Source: Ruminococcus sp. (lineage in GTDB: Bacteria; Bacillota; Clostridia; Oscillospirales; Ruminococcaceae). Taken from it: a stretch of DNA of 64,000 bases. The notes beneath the pieces were generated by a model, which did not search any database, was not told where the DNA came from, and saw nothing but the letters and a program-made list of their open reading frames with translations. The DNA is taken from the NCBI RefSeq assembly GCF_024692365.1, contig NZ_JAILMR010000129.1, positions 22,985 through 86,984 of the forward strand. The letters are read 5' to 3'. Made by a program: the position numbers and the translations under genes. Positions 26,399 to 35,561 of the stretch are shown piece by piece (position 1 is the first letter of the stretch; the number at the start of each line of letters is the position of its first letter).

Positions 26399-27082
26399 CT
26401 ATTTAAAATAGTTCATCTTCTTCTCGATGAACTCCATCACGAAAGCCACCACGAAGTTGAATACGTAGTAGAAAAATCCTGCCACGAAAAGCGGCATTAT
26501 CGTTGACTGCGACGCAGCCACCTGCTTCGCAACGGTGAACATCTCTGTATACGCTATCGCAAAAGCCAGTGAGGTATCCTTTACAAGGGTGATGACCTCG
26601 TTGGTTATGGCAGGCAGAATGTTCTTCATCATCTGGGGAAATACTACCTTGAAGAATTTCTGTGTCTTAGAATATCCCAGTATCTCGCAGGCTTCGTGCT
26701 GACCCTTGGGCACAGCCTGAATGCCCGCACGGTATATCTCGGCAAAGTAAGCCGCGTAATTCAGCGAGAATCCTATTATAACCGCATAAAATCTGTATTC
26801 AGGCGTAGTTCGTACACCGAATAAATAGAAAGGTCCGAAGAATACCACCAGCAATTGAAGCATCAGCGGCGTACCTCTCACCACCGAGATATACAGCTTC
26901 ACCAAAAGGCTCAGCGGCTTGAATTTTGACATTCTGCCGAAAGCTATCAGCATACCCAGAGGCAGTGCGAACAGCAGTGTCAGGAAAAATATCTCCAGAG
27001 AAGCGCCCACACCGCTCAACAATTTCTGACAAACGTCCAGCAGCTTTTCAAGCGTCCCCATTTGTTCTGCAAGTATCATCAT
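26399..27082 (-). CDS. Polar amino acid ABC transporter permease (HisM/GlnP family)
   Basis: 227 residues with five membrane segments and the coupling motif EACEILGYSKTQKFFKVVFPQ (EAA loop). N-terminal HEQRo/HisM-type region GASLEIFFLTLLFALPLGMLIA. It overlaps the stop of the binding-protein gene by four bases, so the two are translationally coupled. Confidence 0.92.
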   Translation of the reverse strand: MMILAEQMGTLEKLLDVCQKLLSGVGASLEIFFLTLLFALPLGMLIAFGRMSKFKPLSLLVKLYISVVRGTPLMLQLLVVFFGPFYLFGVRTTPEYRFYAVIIGFSLNYAAYFAEIYRAGIQAVPKGQHEACEILGYSKTQKFFKVVFPQMMKNILPAITNEVITLVKDTSLAFAIAYTEMFTVAKQVAASQSTIMPLFVAGFFYYVFNFVVAFVMEFIEKKMNYFK

Positions 27083-27930
27083 TCAGCCTTAGCGTTGGGG
27101 TCAAAGCAGAGACTCTGCTTGTCAATGCCCTTATCAGCCCATTCATCGGCTATCTTATCAAGTGTGCCGTCCTCGGACATCTTAGCCAGTGTTTCCTGTA
27201 CGGTATCTCTAAGTTCGGTATTGCCCTTCAGGAAGCCTACACCGTACTGCTCGGTGGATACCTTTTCATCAAGTATCTTGAACTCGCTTCCTCTGTTTGC
27301 AACTTCGTATACAGCAACGCCGTAGTCAAGACATACAGCCTCGGCAGCGCCAGAATCAAGGTTCATGAAAGCGGAGTTGTAATCGCCTACCTGCTGGAGG
27401 TCTGCAAAAGAAGCCGCCAGAGCCTTGTTGTCATCGCTTGCGTCATCGCCTGTCAGTGCGTGCAAAGCAGAGCTGTCAGCCTGTACGATAACAACCTTGC
27501 CCGAAAGGTCGGCAAGCTTTTCAATACCCGAATCAGCCTTTACAACGACTACCTGAGAGTTGTCAACATAAGGAGTAGTCCATGTGTAAGCGTCCTCTCT
27601 GCCGTTGATGGTGAAACCGTTCCAGATGCAGTCGATAGAACCGGAAGAAAGCTCCATATCCTTGGAATCCCAGTCGATAGGCTGCTTTACCAGCTCCCAG
27701 TCGTTGCGCTTGCATACTTCCTCAGCAAGAGAAAGGTCAAAGCCAACGTACTCGCCGTTATCGTCCTTGTATCCGTAAGGAGGGAACTCAGCGTCAAAAC
27801 CAACTGTGAAAGTCTTCTTGCCGCTCTCGCCCTTCTTGTCATTGCTACTGTTCTTGCCTGCACAGCCTGCCAGTGCAGCAGTCATAACTGCCATGGACAG
27901 TACTGCTGTAAATATTCTTGTATACTTCAT
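27079..27930 (-). CDS. Amino acid ABC transporter substrate-binding lipoprotein
   Basis: 283 residues from the ATG at 27928-27930, chosen because AAGGA lies eight bases upstream; a nine-residue extension is possible. Signal peptide with lipobox ALAGC. SBP_bac_3 domain: FTVGFDAEFPPYGYKDDNGEYVGFDLSLAEEV, with the Asp that binds the alpha-amino group in GFD, and IDCIWNGFTINGREDAYTWT. The family binds polar or sulfur amino acids; the exact ligand cannot be read from sequence. First gene of the operon. Confidence 0.92.
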   Translation of the reverse strand: MKYTRIFTAVLSMAVMTAALAGCAGKNSSNDKKGESGKKTFTVGFDAEFPPYGYKDDNGEYVGFDLSLAEEVCKRNDWELVKQPIDWDSKDMELSSGSIDCIWNGFTINGREDAYTWTTPYVDNSQVVVVKADSGIEKLADLSGKVVIVQADSSALHALTGDDASDDNKALAASFADLQQVGDYNSAFMNLDSGAAEAVCLDYGVAVYEVANRGSEFKILDEKVSTEQYGVGFLKGNTELRDTVQETLAKMSEDGTLDKIADEWADKGIDKQSLCFDPNAKAE

Positions 27931-28072
27931 AATGATATCCTTCTTTCTCGTATTCACTTACGCACAAAACGGCTGCCTGGGCAGCCACAAGGCTAAGTAT
28001 ATCACATTGGTTGAGAATTGTCAATAGAAACGGCACACCGCACAGAATTTTAATATTCCGTGCATAAGCCAC

Positions 28073-28708
28073 TCACACATCATCGCTGCTGATGGCTATG
28101 CCCAGAACTCTCGCCTTTATCGCCAGTTCGGTACGGCTCCTGAATCCCGTCTTATCCAGCATTGAGCGCACATGGGACTTCACCGTGTTCTCGGATATCC
28201 CAAGCTGTTCAGCCACCTGCTGATTTGTCGCTCCCGTGGTGACGATACGCAGTATCTCCAGTTCCCTTTCGGTAAGTTCCGAACTGTCCGCCAGACCCAG
28301 CTTAACCTTTGGGCTGCTGTCAGGGTAGATGCTCTCCCCTGCCACCGTCCTGTCCATTACTTCCAGTATGGTCTGCTCGTCGGCTTCCTTGTACCAGAAA
28401 CTCTCTATACCTATGCTCTTCGCCTTTTCAAGCCACGAATACTCGGGCATGGAAGTCACAGCGATTATCTTGATATCGGGACGGAGCTTTTTTATCTTCT
28501 CGGCGGCTTCAAGACCGTTTGAACCGTCATTCATAAGGATATCCATGAGTATCAGGTCAACCTGATGCCGCAGTATATACACATCTGCCGCCGATGCCGA
28601 GCTCAGTGAGAAAACCAGCTCGTACTTCGGTGAATTGTTGACGTACATCTCAAATAGATGCCGTGATATGGACTGGTCGTCAACTATCATTACCCTGTAC
28701 TTTTCCAT
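28073..28708 (-). CDS. NarL/FixJ-family response regulator
   Basis: 211 residues. Receiver domain (1-125) with acidic pocket VDDQ, phospho-acceptor Asp in LILMDILMND, Thr/Ser in VTSMPE and conserved Lys in WYKE. LuxR-type helix-turn-helix (about 145-205): LTERELEILRIVTTGATNQQVAEQLGISENTVKSH pattern. It lies three bases downstream of the sensor kinase gene and would be its phosphorylation partner. The next minus-strand gene is the ABC transporter operon, a possible but unproven target. Confidence 0.93.
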   Translation of the reverse strand: MEKYRVMIVDDQSISRHLFEMYVNNSPKYELVFSLSSASAADVYILRHQVDLILMDILMNDGSNGLEAAEKIKKLRPDIKIIAVTSMPEYSWLEKAKSIGIESFWYKEADEQTILEVMDRTVAGESIYPDSSPKVKLGLADSSELTERELEILRIVTTGATNQQVAEQLGISENTVKSHVRSMLDKTGFRSRTELAIKARVLGIAISSDDV

Positions 28709-28711
28709 AGT

Positions 28712-29986
28712 TTATTCCTTTCCGCCGACCCTTACCGTCAGCATGAACCGAGGTCTTGATGCTATCTCCATCTCGCCCCTCACCTGCTCAACAGCGCTTC
28801 TCAGGCTTTTCAGACCGCCGCTCTCGCTTATCTCGCCCTCGGGGGGCTTGCCGTCGTTTGTGAAAACGGCTGTTATCACGCCGTCTTCATCGGTTATATC
28901 AACTGTCAGCACGCTGCCGTCAGCGTGCTTTACAGTATTTGTCAGACATTCGTGTATCGCTATCGCCATGACCTTTTGCATTTTTTTCGGTATCTCGCCG
29001 TTGAGTATCAGCTTCACGCCTACCGCCTCCGCCGCTTCTTTCAAAGCAACTATGGGGTCGGCACTCTCATCGGGAGCATTCTCGCCCCTCAGCAGACCCG
29101 CTGTGAACTGCCACATCTCCAACAGCGCTTCCCTGTCGCCGCCGCGTATCAGATAGCTTTTCAGCGCCAGCAATGCCCTGCCCACATCATCGTGAATGCG
29201 TATCTTCGCAGCCAGAACTTCCTCCTCGCGTATAATAGCGTTCATCTCGCGGGTGTAGTTCCTTATGCTTCGGTTGACTTCCTCCAGATGAGCATTTCTC
29301 TCTTCAAGCTGAAGTCTTTTGCGGTATCTCTCGGTAACATCGTAAGCGATAAGTTCCCATATCTTTCTGCCCTCTATCATCATCAGACTTTTCTGCACGT
29401 CCCACACACTGCCGTCATTCAGGTGTAGATAATACCCCTTGCCGCGGCTCTCGGCAGTACAGCCCTCAGCAAGATCTCCGCTTTGCAGTCTTTTTTCAAG
29501 CTCGCGGCTGTCGAAGAATGAAGAACCCAGCGCCTCACGGCATATCATCTGCATGGTGCTGTTCACCAAAAGCGGAAATCCCTTCGAGCTAACAAAAGCC
29601 ACTCCGTCGGACATACTGTCCAGCCCCTCTTCAAGGGACTGAGGTGTCAGTCTGCTTTGAATCATCTGCTCCTGCCTGAACATCAGCCCTGCCCATATCA
29701 TAGTCAGAACTACCTCTGCCCCCAGACAGAAAACCGCGCTGATACGCTCCGCCCACTGTTCAACGACAGAAGGCTCGTTGCCGCCTATAACACATCGGCT
29801 GACTTCCGTTATGCAAAGCAACAAAAACAAGCACAGCACCAGCGATGGTATTATTATAATGTTAGTCTTTCGGCTCAACCCCGCGATACGCCGCCGCATC
29901 ATCGCCGCAAGAAACAGGAATATCAGCAGATAGACCGCCGTTCCTATCGCCGAAAGCGTTACCGATGAAATATTTCCCAAAGTCAC
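28712..29986 (-). CDS. Membrane sensor histidine kinase (NarX/DesK-like)
   Basis: 424 residues. Three N-terminal membrane segments (about 10-30, 42-62, 85-105), a PAS-like region (120-225), a dimerisation helix with the phospho-acceptor in KIRIHDDVGRALLALK, and an HATPase domain with N-box HECLTNTVKHA and a glycine box ISESGGLKSLRSAVEQ. It overlaps the upstream membrane protein gene by four bases and precedes the response regulator by three. All kinase motifs appear intact. Confidence 0.9.
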   Translation of the reverse strand: MTLGNISSVTLSAIGTAVYLLIFLFLAAMMRRRIAGLSRKTNIIIIPSLVLCLFLLLCITEVSRCVIGGNEPSVVEQWAERISAVFCLGAEVVLTMIWAGLMFRQEQMIQSRLTPQSLEEGLDSMSDGVAFVSSKGFPLLVNSTMQMICREALGSSFFDSRELEKRLQSGDLAEGCTAESRGKGYYLHLNDGSVWDVQKSLMMIEGRKIWELIAYDVTERYRKRLQLEERNAHLEEVNRSIRNYTREMNAIIREEEVLAAKIRIHDDVGRALLALKSYLIRGGDREALLEMWQFTAGLLRGENAPDESADPIVALKEAAEAVGVKLILNGEIPKKMQKVMAIAIHECLTNTVKHADGSVLTVDITDEDGVITAVFTNDGKPPEGEISESGGLKSLRSAVEQVRGEMEIASRPRFMLTVRVGGKE

Positions 29987-31629
29987 CGAACATCCGCCCC
30001 CTTTGCCGTAAATATCACAAAGGTGCTTCCGTCCTCGTGTACTATATCTATATTGCCGCCAAGTTCTTCACCGCGGCTGAAAACTTCATCGCTCACAGGC
30101 TCACATTCGCAGTCAAGCTCCACACGAAAATCTATACCATCATCAAGCCTGAGAGTGACCATCACCGCATGAACATCATCATAGGCACTCTTAGCCGCCC
30201 TGCTGAAAAGCTCGTACATGAACAGCACTGTTTCCGCAGGAAGTTCCCTGCCCTCAGGTATATCAGCCTGTCCCCATATATCCGAAAGCTCCAGATATCC
30301 CAGAGATTCCTTCACCGAAAGCCCAAGCTCGCCGCTGTCGATAACATCATTGCTGCCAGCCAGCAGAAGAAGATTTGAACACCTCTTGATGAAAACGCCG
30401 TCTATCGCCGCCCGCTTCATTCCTGAGCGGAAACCCTCTTCATAATCGGGAAGTTTGTTCAGCTGCCTTGAAAGGCTCTCAAAATCGGGATTCAGCCGCT
30501 TTGAGATGTTGTCGTAAAGCATATTCTGCTCCGCAGTACGGCGGCGGCTCTCTTCAAGCTTGTTTGCCGTATCCAGCATTACGTGTTCCTCTTCAAGATA
30601 ACTGCGGGTCTCTTCAAGGCGCATATTAAGCTTTTGCAGCTCGCTTATATCTTCCAGCCAGTAGAAATATCCCCCCATCACAGGGTAGACTTTCAAAAGC
30701 TTGCTCCCACAGAGAGCTTCAAACTCCATCGCATCTGTCAGCTGTTCTTTAGTCGGTACAGGGCTGTTCTCACCCCGCAGATGTATCTCAAGTTCATCGT
30801 CCACCAAACCCGCACTTATGGAAGAAGCACGGAAAAATTCCTCATGGTCGGTATTCGACGGCAGCATATGCGTGATAACAAGGCTCTCCCAGAAACACAC
30901 AAAGAACAAGCAGGTAAAATCAGGAAAAGCGTACATACGCTGAAACAACATCGGGTCATCATCATTCTTGTAGCTGATGAAATAAATACCACCCAGTGCC
31001 ACAATTACAGCGGGCAGCAAAAAACTTCGCGAAAACTGACTTCTGGTACAGCTTCGCAAGGTCTTGAAAAGTATGCCCAGCACCGAAAACACCAGTATGC
31101 CAATGGCACAATAGTAAAGAGGGCCATAACGGTAGCTGATAAAAAATTCATCATCGAACTCAAATGCCAGCTGATGCAAGTCATTGGTACCGATACCGAC
31201 CGCAACCACCGCAGCAGGTATAAAAGCAAAGACCCACTTCCGCGAAAGTTCATAGTTGTCCGTTCTTCCCGTGTAGAAAGCCGCCATAAACAGCAGCATC
31301 GGCAGCATCACCATTGGCAGATAATACCAGTACCATATCTGCCTGCTGATATCCGAATCCTGAAATATAAATTCGTACCTGATGGTATCAACAATATTCC
31401 AAAGCATCATCAGAACCGCAGAAACCGTGAGTATACGCCGCATACCCTTCTGCGGGAATCTCCGACGCGAAGCAAACAGCCACATAAGATAGACCGTCAA
31501 AAGCAGTATCGAAAGCAGACAGTGGTATGAAAAGTCCGTCTTATCCAGCACGACCTTAGCCAGCCCGGCAAACAGCGTCGCAGACATACCGAAAATAAGC
31601 TCCATGCGATGTTTACGATTTATCGGCAC
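29983..31629 (-). CDS. 7TM kinase-like membrane protein, degenerate
   Basis: About 548 residues starting at GTG 31627-31629, with GAAGGGGAG seven bases upstream; an upstream in-frame extension is less likely. Eight or so N-terminal membrane helices resemble the HisKA-7TM sensor region, followed by a PAS-like part (about 270-340), a long coiled coil and a remnant ATPase fold ending in GGNIDIVHEDGSTFVIF. The helix that should hold the phospho-histidine reads EQNMLYDNISKRLNP and has no histidine. I infer an accessory sensor that partners the true kinase downstream, with which it is translationally coupled. Confidence 0.75.
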   Translation of the reverse strand: MPINRKHRMELIFGMSATLFAGLAKVVLDKTDFSYHCLLSILLLTVYLMWLFASRRRFPQKGMRRILTVSAVLMMLWNIVDTIRYEFIFQDSDISRQIWYWYYLPMVMLPMLLFMAAFYTGRTDNYELSRKWVFAFIPAAVVAVGIGTNDLHQLAFEFDDEFFISYRYGPLYYCAIGILVFSVLGILFKTLRSCTRSQFSRSFLLPAVIVALGGIYFISYKNDDDPMLFQRMYAFPDFTCLFFVCFWESLVITHMLPSNTDHEEFFRASSISAGLVDDELEIHLRGENSPVPTKEQLTDAMEFEALCGSKLLKVYPVMGGYFYWLEDISELQKLNMRLEETRSYLEEEHVMLDTANKLEESRRRTAEQNMLYDNISKRLNPDFESLSRQLNKLPDYEEGFRSGMKRAAIDGVFIKRCSNLLLLAGSNDVIDSGELGLSVKESLGYLELSDIWGQADIPEGRELPAETVLFMYELFSRAAKSAYDDVHAVMVTLRLDDGIDFRVELDCECEPVSDEVFSRGEELGGNIDIVHEDGSTFVIFTAKGADVR

Positions 31630-31744
31630 ATACTCACTCCCCTTCCGTGACCCGGACTGCTTCGGGCGAAAATAATAATACATTAATTATTATAACAGAT
31701 TTCGCAGGAAAAGTAAAGTCCCGATAATCGCCAAGAAGTGGGTT

Positions 31745-32067
31745 ATGCCAAGGAAACAAAGCGCGCGGTTTATGCGACTGCGTCGGCATATGCCTCGCGC
31801 TAGCAGGCTTGCGGAGAGCACACCATCAGCAAAGCTGATGGTTAGAGGCAGAGCCTCTCGGTCAAGGCGCAAAAGTGACGTGATAACAATCAAAGCAATA
31901 GCAGACTATCTTCCGACCATGTCAAAAAAAGCGGGCGGTCACCAAAATCCATGGGTGAACGAAATGCTCGACCCACGCCATCTATTCGGGCGCACAGAAC
32001 GCCCGCGCCCGCCGTCAAACAGCGAAGCGCCTTTGACGGCTCGACCCGAACGGAGAGAGGGGCGACA
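31745..32067 (+). repeat. Dispersed repeat copy A
   Basis: Full-length member of a repeat family also present at 57439-57717. It runs from ATGCCAAGG to CGAACGGAGAGAGGGGCG and contains hairpins (GAGGCAGAGCCTC; GCCGTCAAA...TTTGACGGC). A plus-strand frame opens at the first ATG. Its middle, RGRASRSRxKSDVxTIKx followed by IADYLP, is shared with the other full copy. It faces copy B tail to tail. Confidence 0.75.
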
Positions 32068-32070
32068 AAC

Positions 32071-32120
32071 CCGCAGTACGTTTATTAAATGCAAATATGT
32101 ATGTAATAAACGTACTGCGG
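32071..32120. repeat. Perfect 16-bp hairpin at the centre of the repeat pair
   Basis: CCGCAGTACGTTTATT and its exact complement with an 18-base AT-rich loop, between the inverted copies A and B. It would form a strong cruciform or RNA hairpin. Confidence 0.75.
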
Positions 32121-32156
32121 ATAACCTGTTCTTATTATAGGTAATTCGGTATCAGG

Positions 32157-32440
32157 TCGCCCCTCTCTACGTTCGGGTCGAGAAATCGGATTCGCTGTCG
32201 CTGTCCGATTTCAATGCGCGGGTATTATTCACGCATACCAAATGATACGGTCGTATACTTTGGTACACGCTCGTACAATTTGGTATGCCCGCGCATTTTT
32301 GGTATACATTGGAATTTTGTTTTACTATTATTTCTCGTTTTGCATTTTGGTTTTGCACCTTGATGCGAGGGCTCTGCCCTCGCGCTCCCGCAAGCCTGCT
32401 AGCGCGAGGCTTGACCGCGCGCTTTGTTCCCTTGGCATTC
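32157..32440 (-). repeat. Dispersed repeat copy B, inverted
   Basis: Minus-strand copy whose ends match copy A: the first 25 bases differ at one position, and the CTCGACCCGAAC...GAGAGGGGCGAC end is conserved. The interior is replaced by other hairpins (AAATCGGA/TCCGATTT; ATGCGCGGG/CCCGCGCAT). With copy A it forms a 697-bp unit bounded by 25-bp inverted repeats. The 840-base gap between the sensor and glycosyltransferase genes contains nothing else I can identify. Confidence 0.7.
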
Positions 32441-32526
32441 TATCCCACTTTCGCAAAAAAAGCAAGCAGTACAAAATAAGTACCACTTGCCTCATCTTAC
32501 TCTTTAATTTCAACAGTCTCCCGCTT

Positions 32527-34017
32527 TTAAATCTCACCCTTTATCCTGCCAACAAACCGCGAAGCATCAAAGGAGTCTATCCCCCATACCGCACTCAAAA
32601 GCAGTATGCCATAGTAATTTGAGAAATATCTACCGCTGGCTTCCCACATCATCAGGAATATCCACAGCCCGATAAAACACATATTCAGAGCCAGTCCTAT
32701 CCGTTCGCGCTCGGGGCTCAGATTTTCTCCCGCAGTGGTTGCCGAAAGCATTGATATCAGCAGTATCAGCAGATACACTCCGCACGCGCCGAACCATTTT
32801 TTATAGTATTTGCCGTCATAGGTTATGACCTCGTGTATCGCCGAACGCTTCTCGATATTGTCATCGAGAAAGTCCGAAATCGCCAGCGTGCCGTCACCGA
32901 AATCTATTGCCGTCTTTTCACGCCTCAGCCTGTGTGCGCCGCCTAAGCCCATCTCGTTGTATCTCTTGATAAGCTCTTTTTTTATCTCGCGGTCACGTTC
33001 CTCTGTATCGCTGAAAGACCGTGTGAAATTGTAGTCAGCACCATTATACCTTCCGTCCTTGCAGGCGCCCATCATTATCCAGTGCGTCACAGGCGTGTTC
33101 ATCTGACTTGCCTGTGCCTTGTCGAAATTAGCATAATACAGCGCATTAAAGCCTGCGAACACCGCGACAAATATCGCCAGCTGAGTTACTGCAAATATCC
33201 CCAGTTCCTTGAATTCTCCGCGTATCAGCAGACTAAGTCCCAGTGCTATCACGATTATCAGCACCGTGAATTTTATCTCTGCGCCCAACGCCGCCGATAC
33301 AGCCGCAGCATAATACAGCAGAACTTTTTTCAGGCGATTTTCCGATTCGCGGGCATATATGAACAGCAGTATCGCCAGAGGTGCCGCCCACATCGACAGC
33401 ACGTCCGTATAGAAAGCCTCGCTCATAAAATACAGCACAGGACACAGCGCCATCAGCAGCATAGCCGTGTATGCCGCTGATGTTCCCAGAATTTTCCTGC
33501 AAATCTTCACCACCGAGAACCTCATGACCGTCAGCGATATGCTGCCCATTATCGTTGCGATAAGATAGTAGTTGGTATTTTCGCCCCAAATTGCGTGCGC
33601 TGCGGTGAATATGCATCTGTAGATCGTCAGCAGCCCGAAGTTGTTCGGGAACCACAGGAAGTAGTCAGAATATTCATGCAGATCACCATTATTCAGCCAA
33701 CTGATAGCACCGCCGAAAACCGCGTCCAGATCCCACATAGGGGTGTATTTCAGCACCCCCGCGGGGATTATCTGCAAAATGAACATCACCGTGAGGTAGA
33801 TCAGAAATACGTAGTCGAAGTTCTTTTCCAGCTTTTCCTCATTTTGTGCGAACTTTTTCTTCGCCCACAGCATAAAAGCCAGCCCCCACCCGACAGGTAC
33901 GATAGTCAGGATAGTTCCCACAGCATCGGGGACAGTTCTGAGGGTACCGTTTATTATCACGAACAGCAGCACATAAACATATATGGCGACTACTGTTCCT
34001 TTCAATATTTTTTTCAC
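32527..34017 (-). CDS. GT-C type membrane glycosyltransferase (ArnT/PMT-like)
   Basis: 496 residues from GTG 34015-34017 (AGGAG nine bases upstream). About eleven membrane helices. The first extracytoplasmic loop holds the acidic motif MWDLDAVFGG, as expected for GT-C enzymes that use polyprenyl-phosphate sugars. A soluble segment (about 330-415) precedes the last helices. It would act on the outer face of the membrane, transferring a sugar to a wall polymer, lipid or protein. It is monocistronic and flanked by repeat elements on both sides. Acceptor and donor are unknown. Confidence 0.7.
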   Translation of the reverse strand: MKKILKGTVVAIYVYVLLFVIINGTLRTVPDAVGTILTIVPVGWGLAFMLWAKKKFAQNEEKLEKNFDYVFLIYLTVMFILQIIPAGVLKYTPMWDLDAVFGGAISWLNNGDLHEYSDYFLWFPNNFGLLTIYRCIFTAAHAIWGENTNYYLIATIMGSISLTVMRFSVVKICRKILGTSAAYTAMLLMALCPVLYFMSEAFYTDVLSMWAAPLAILLFIYARESENRLKKVLLYYAAAVSAALGAEIKFTVLIIVIALGLSLLIRGEFKELGIFAVTQLAIFVAVFAGFNALYYANFDKAQASQMNTPVTHWIMMGACKDGRYNGADYNFTRSFSDTEERDREIKKELIKRYNEMGLGGAHRLRREKTAIDFGDGTLAISDFLDDNIEKRSAIHEVITYDGKYYKKWFGACGVYLLILLISMLSATTAGENLSPERERIGLALNMCFIGLWIFLMMWEASGRYFSNYYGILLLSAVWGIDSFDASRFVGRIKGEI

Positions 34018-34150
34018 CGTTTGTCTCTCCTTCCGTAACGCATACTTTTTAATTATAGCATATATGTGTATAGTATGCAAGTCAAAAAACGGAAGAAGGA
34101 AGGCTTAATTTCGCGGCAAAAAAAGTGGGGCACTGGCAAACTCTGCCGCG

Positions 34151-34196
34151 AAACAAAGCGCGCGGTCAAGCCTCGCGCTTTGTTTCCTTGGCACTC
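34151..34196 (-). repeat. Dispersed repeat, hairpin derivative 1
   Basis: Perfect 12-bp stem AAACAAAGCGCG / CGCGCTTTGTTT with an 11-base loop, then CCTTGGCA, matching the first 30 bases of copies A and B read on the minus strand. The 489-base gap 34018-34506 contains this element and the ddh promoter; I see nothing else. Confidence 0.65.
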
Positions 34197-34438
34197 TTAC
34201 CTCAGTTCAGCTACCTCACCACTTTTGTGCTCATTATGCAAGTTGCGCCCCTCAAACTTTCATTTTCTGCATTTTGCATAAAATTACACCCTTTTCTCGG
34301 CACGTTAAAGACGTATGATACTAACTCTCCCTTTACAAAGGCGTTTTTCTTATGTAAGATGTGCTCCAAATGTCGGAAAATATCTGAAAAATCTGGCAGA
34401 AAATCTGTTTGAAAAGGTGCTAAAGTGAAATTTTGCTA

Positions 34439-34467
34439 TTGACGTTTGCGCAAAATTGTGATAAAAT
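34439..34467 (+). promoter_or_regulatory. Promoter of ddh
   Basis: TTGACG, a 17-base spacer and TAAAAT, 39 bases before the ATG. Confidence 0.7.
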
Positions 34468-34506
34468 ATTTACCGTAAGATTTTTATCTGAAAGGAATTG
34501 ATATTC

Positions 34507-35496
34507 ATGAGCAATATTCGTATAGGTATAGTCGGCTACGGCAATCTCGGCAGAGGCGTTGAACTCGCTATCAGACAGAACCCCGATACCGAGCTTGTAG
34601 CTGTATTCACCAGAAGAGATCCCTCTACCCTCAAGATCCTCACCGAGGGCGTTGGCGTTTATTCTGTTAATGATGTAGCTGATTTTAAGGACAAGATAGA
34701 TGTACTTATCCTCTGCGGCGGCAGCGCTACCGATCTGCCTGAGCAGACTCCTAAGTTCGCTGAGCTGTTCAACACTATCGACAGCTTCGATACTCACGCT
34801 CGTATCCCCGAGCACTTCGCAAATGTTGACGCTGCTTCCAAGAAGGGCGGCAATATCAGCGTTATCTCCGTGGGCTGGGATCCCGGTATGTTCTCTGTAC
34901 AGAGACTTTACGGCAGCTGCATCCTCCCCGAGGGCAAGGATTACACATTCTGGGGCAAGGGCGTTTCTCAGGGTCATTCCGACGCTATCAGACGTGTTGA
35001 GGGCGTAGCTGACGGCAAGCAGTACACAGTTCCCGTACAGGCTGCTATGGACGCTGTAAGAAACGGCGAAGATCCCGACCTGACCACAAGACAGAAGCAC
35101 ACAAGAGAGTGCTTTGTAGTTGCTGAAGAGGGCGCTGACAAGGCTAAGATCGAGAACGACATCAAGACAATGCCCAACTACTTCTCCGACTATGACACCA
35201 CTGTAAACTTCATCTCTCAGGAAGAGCTGAACAAGAACCACAGCGGTATACCTCACGGCGGTTTTGTATTCCGCAGCGGCAAGACAGGCGTAAACGGCGA
35301 GACTCGTCACATCATCGAGTACAGCCTGAAGCTTGGTTCCAACCCCGAGTTCACATCCAGCATCCTCGTTGCATATGCAAGAGCAGCTGTTAGAATGAAG
35401 AACGAGGGCATGACAGGCTGCAAGACCGTATTTGACATTGCTCCTGCATACCTCTCGCCCAAGAGCGGCGACGAGCTGAGAGCTTCGATGCTTTAA
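34507..35496 (+). CDS. ddh: meso-Diaminopimelate D-dehydrogenase
   Basis: NADPH-dependent enzyme that makes meso-diaminopimelate directly from tetrahydrodipicolinate, giving a one-step branch to lysine and the wall precursor. 329 residues, the usual length. N-terminal Rossmann motif GIVGYGNLGRGVE, then FTRRDP (NADPH 2'-phosphate contacts), GGSATDLPEQ, SFDTHARI, and the substrate-loop region SVGWDPGMFS with WGKGVSQGHS. The ATG at 34507 follows AAAGGAA. A TTG three codons earlier is open but not needed. Very regular codon use suggests high expression. Confidence 0.95.
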   Translation: MSNIRIGIVGYGNLGRGVELAIRQNPDTELVAVFTRRDPSTLKILTEGVGVYSVNDVADFKDKIDVLILCGGSATDLPEQTPKFAELFNTIDSFDTHARIPEHFANVDAASKKGGNISVISVGWDPGMFSVQRLYGSCILPEGKDYTFWGKGVSQGHSDAIRRVEGVADGKQYTVPVQAAMDAVRNGEDPDLTTRQKHTRECFVVAEEGADKAKIENDIKTMPNYFSDYDTTVNFISQEELNKNHSGIPHGGFVFRSGKTGVNGETRHIIEYSLKLGSNPEFTSSILVAYARAAVRMKNEGMTGCKTVFDIAPAYLSPKSGDELRASML

Positions 35497-35511
35497 TTTA
35501 AACGATCATTT

Positions 35512-35541
35512 AAAAGAGACTGCTTCGGCGGTCTCTTTTTA
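35512..35541 (+). terminator. Terminator of ddh
   Basis: AAAAGAGAC / GTCTCTTTT stem closed by a TTCG tetraloop and followed by a T-run, 16 bases after the stop. Confidence 0.9.
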
Positions 35542-35561
35542 TTATGGCAGATATGAGGTAA

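Noticed and set aside
30583..31530. 315-codon plus-strand frame opposite the 7TM sensor gene
   Set aside because: Basic, low-information peptide antisense to a gene with clear membrane and PAS-like structure; arises from codon bias.
34420..35310. 296-codon minus-strand frame opposite ddh
   Set aside because: The plus-strand frame is a clear ddh with promoter and terminator; the antisense frame follows from strong codon bias.
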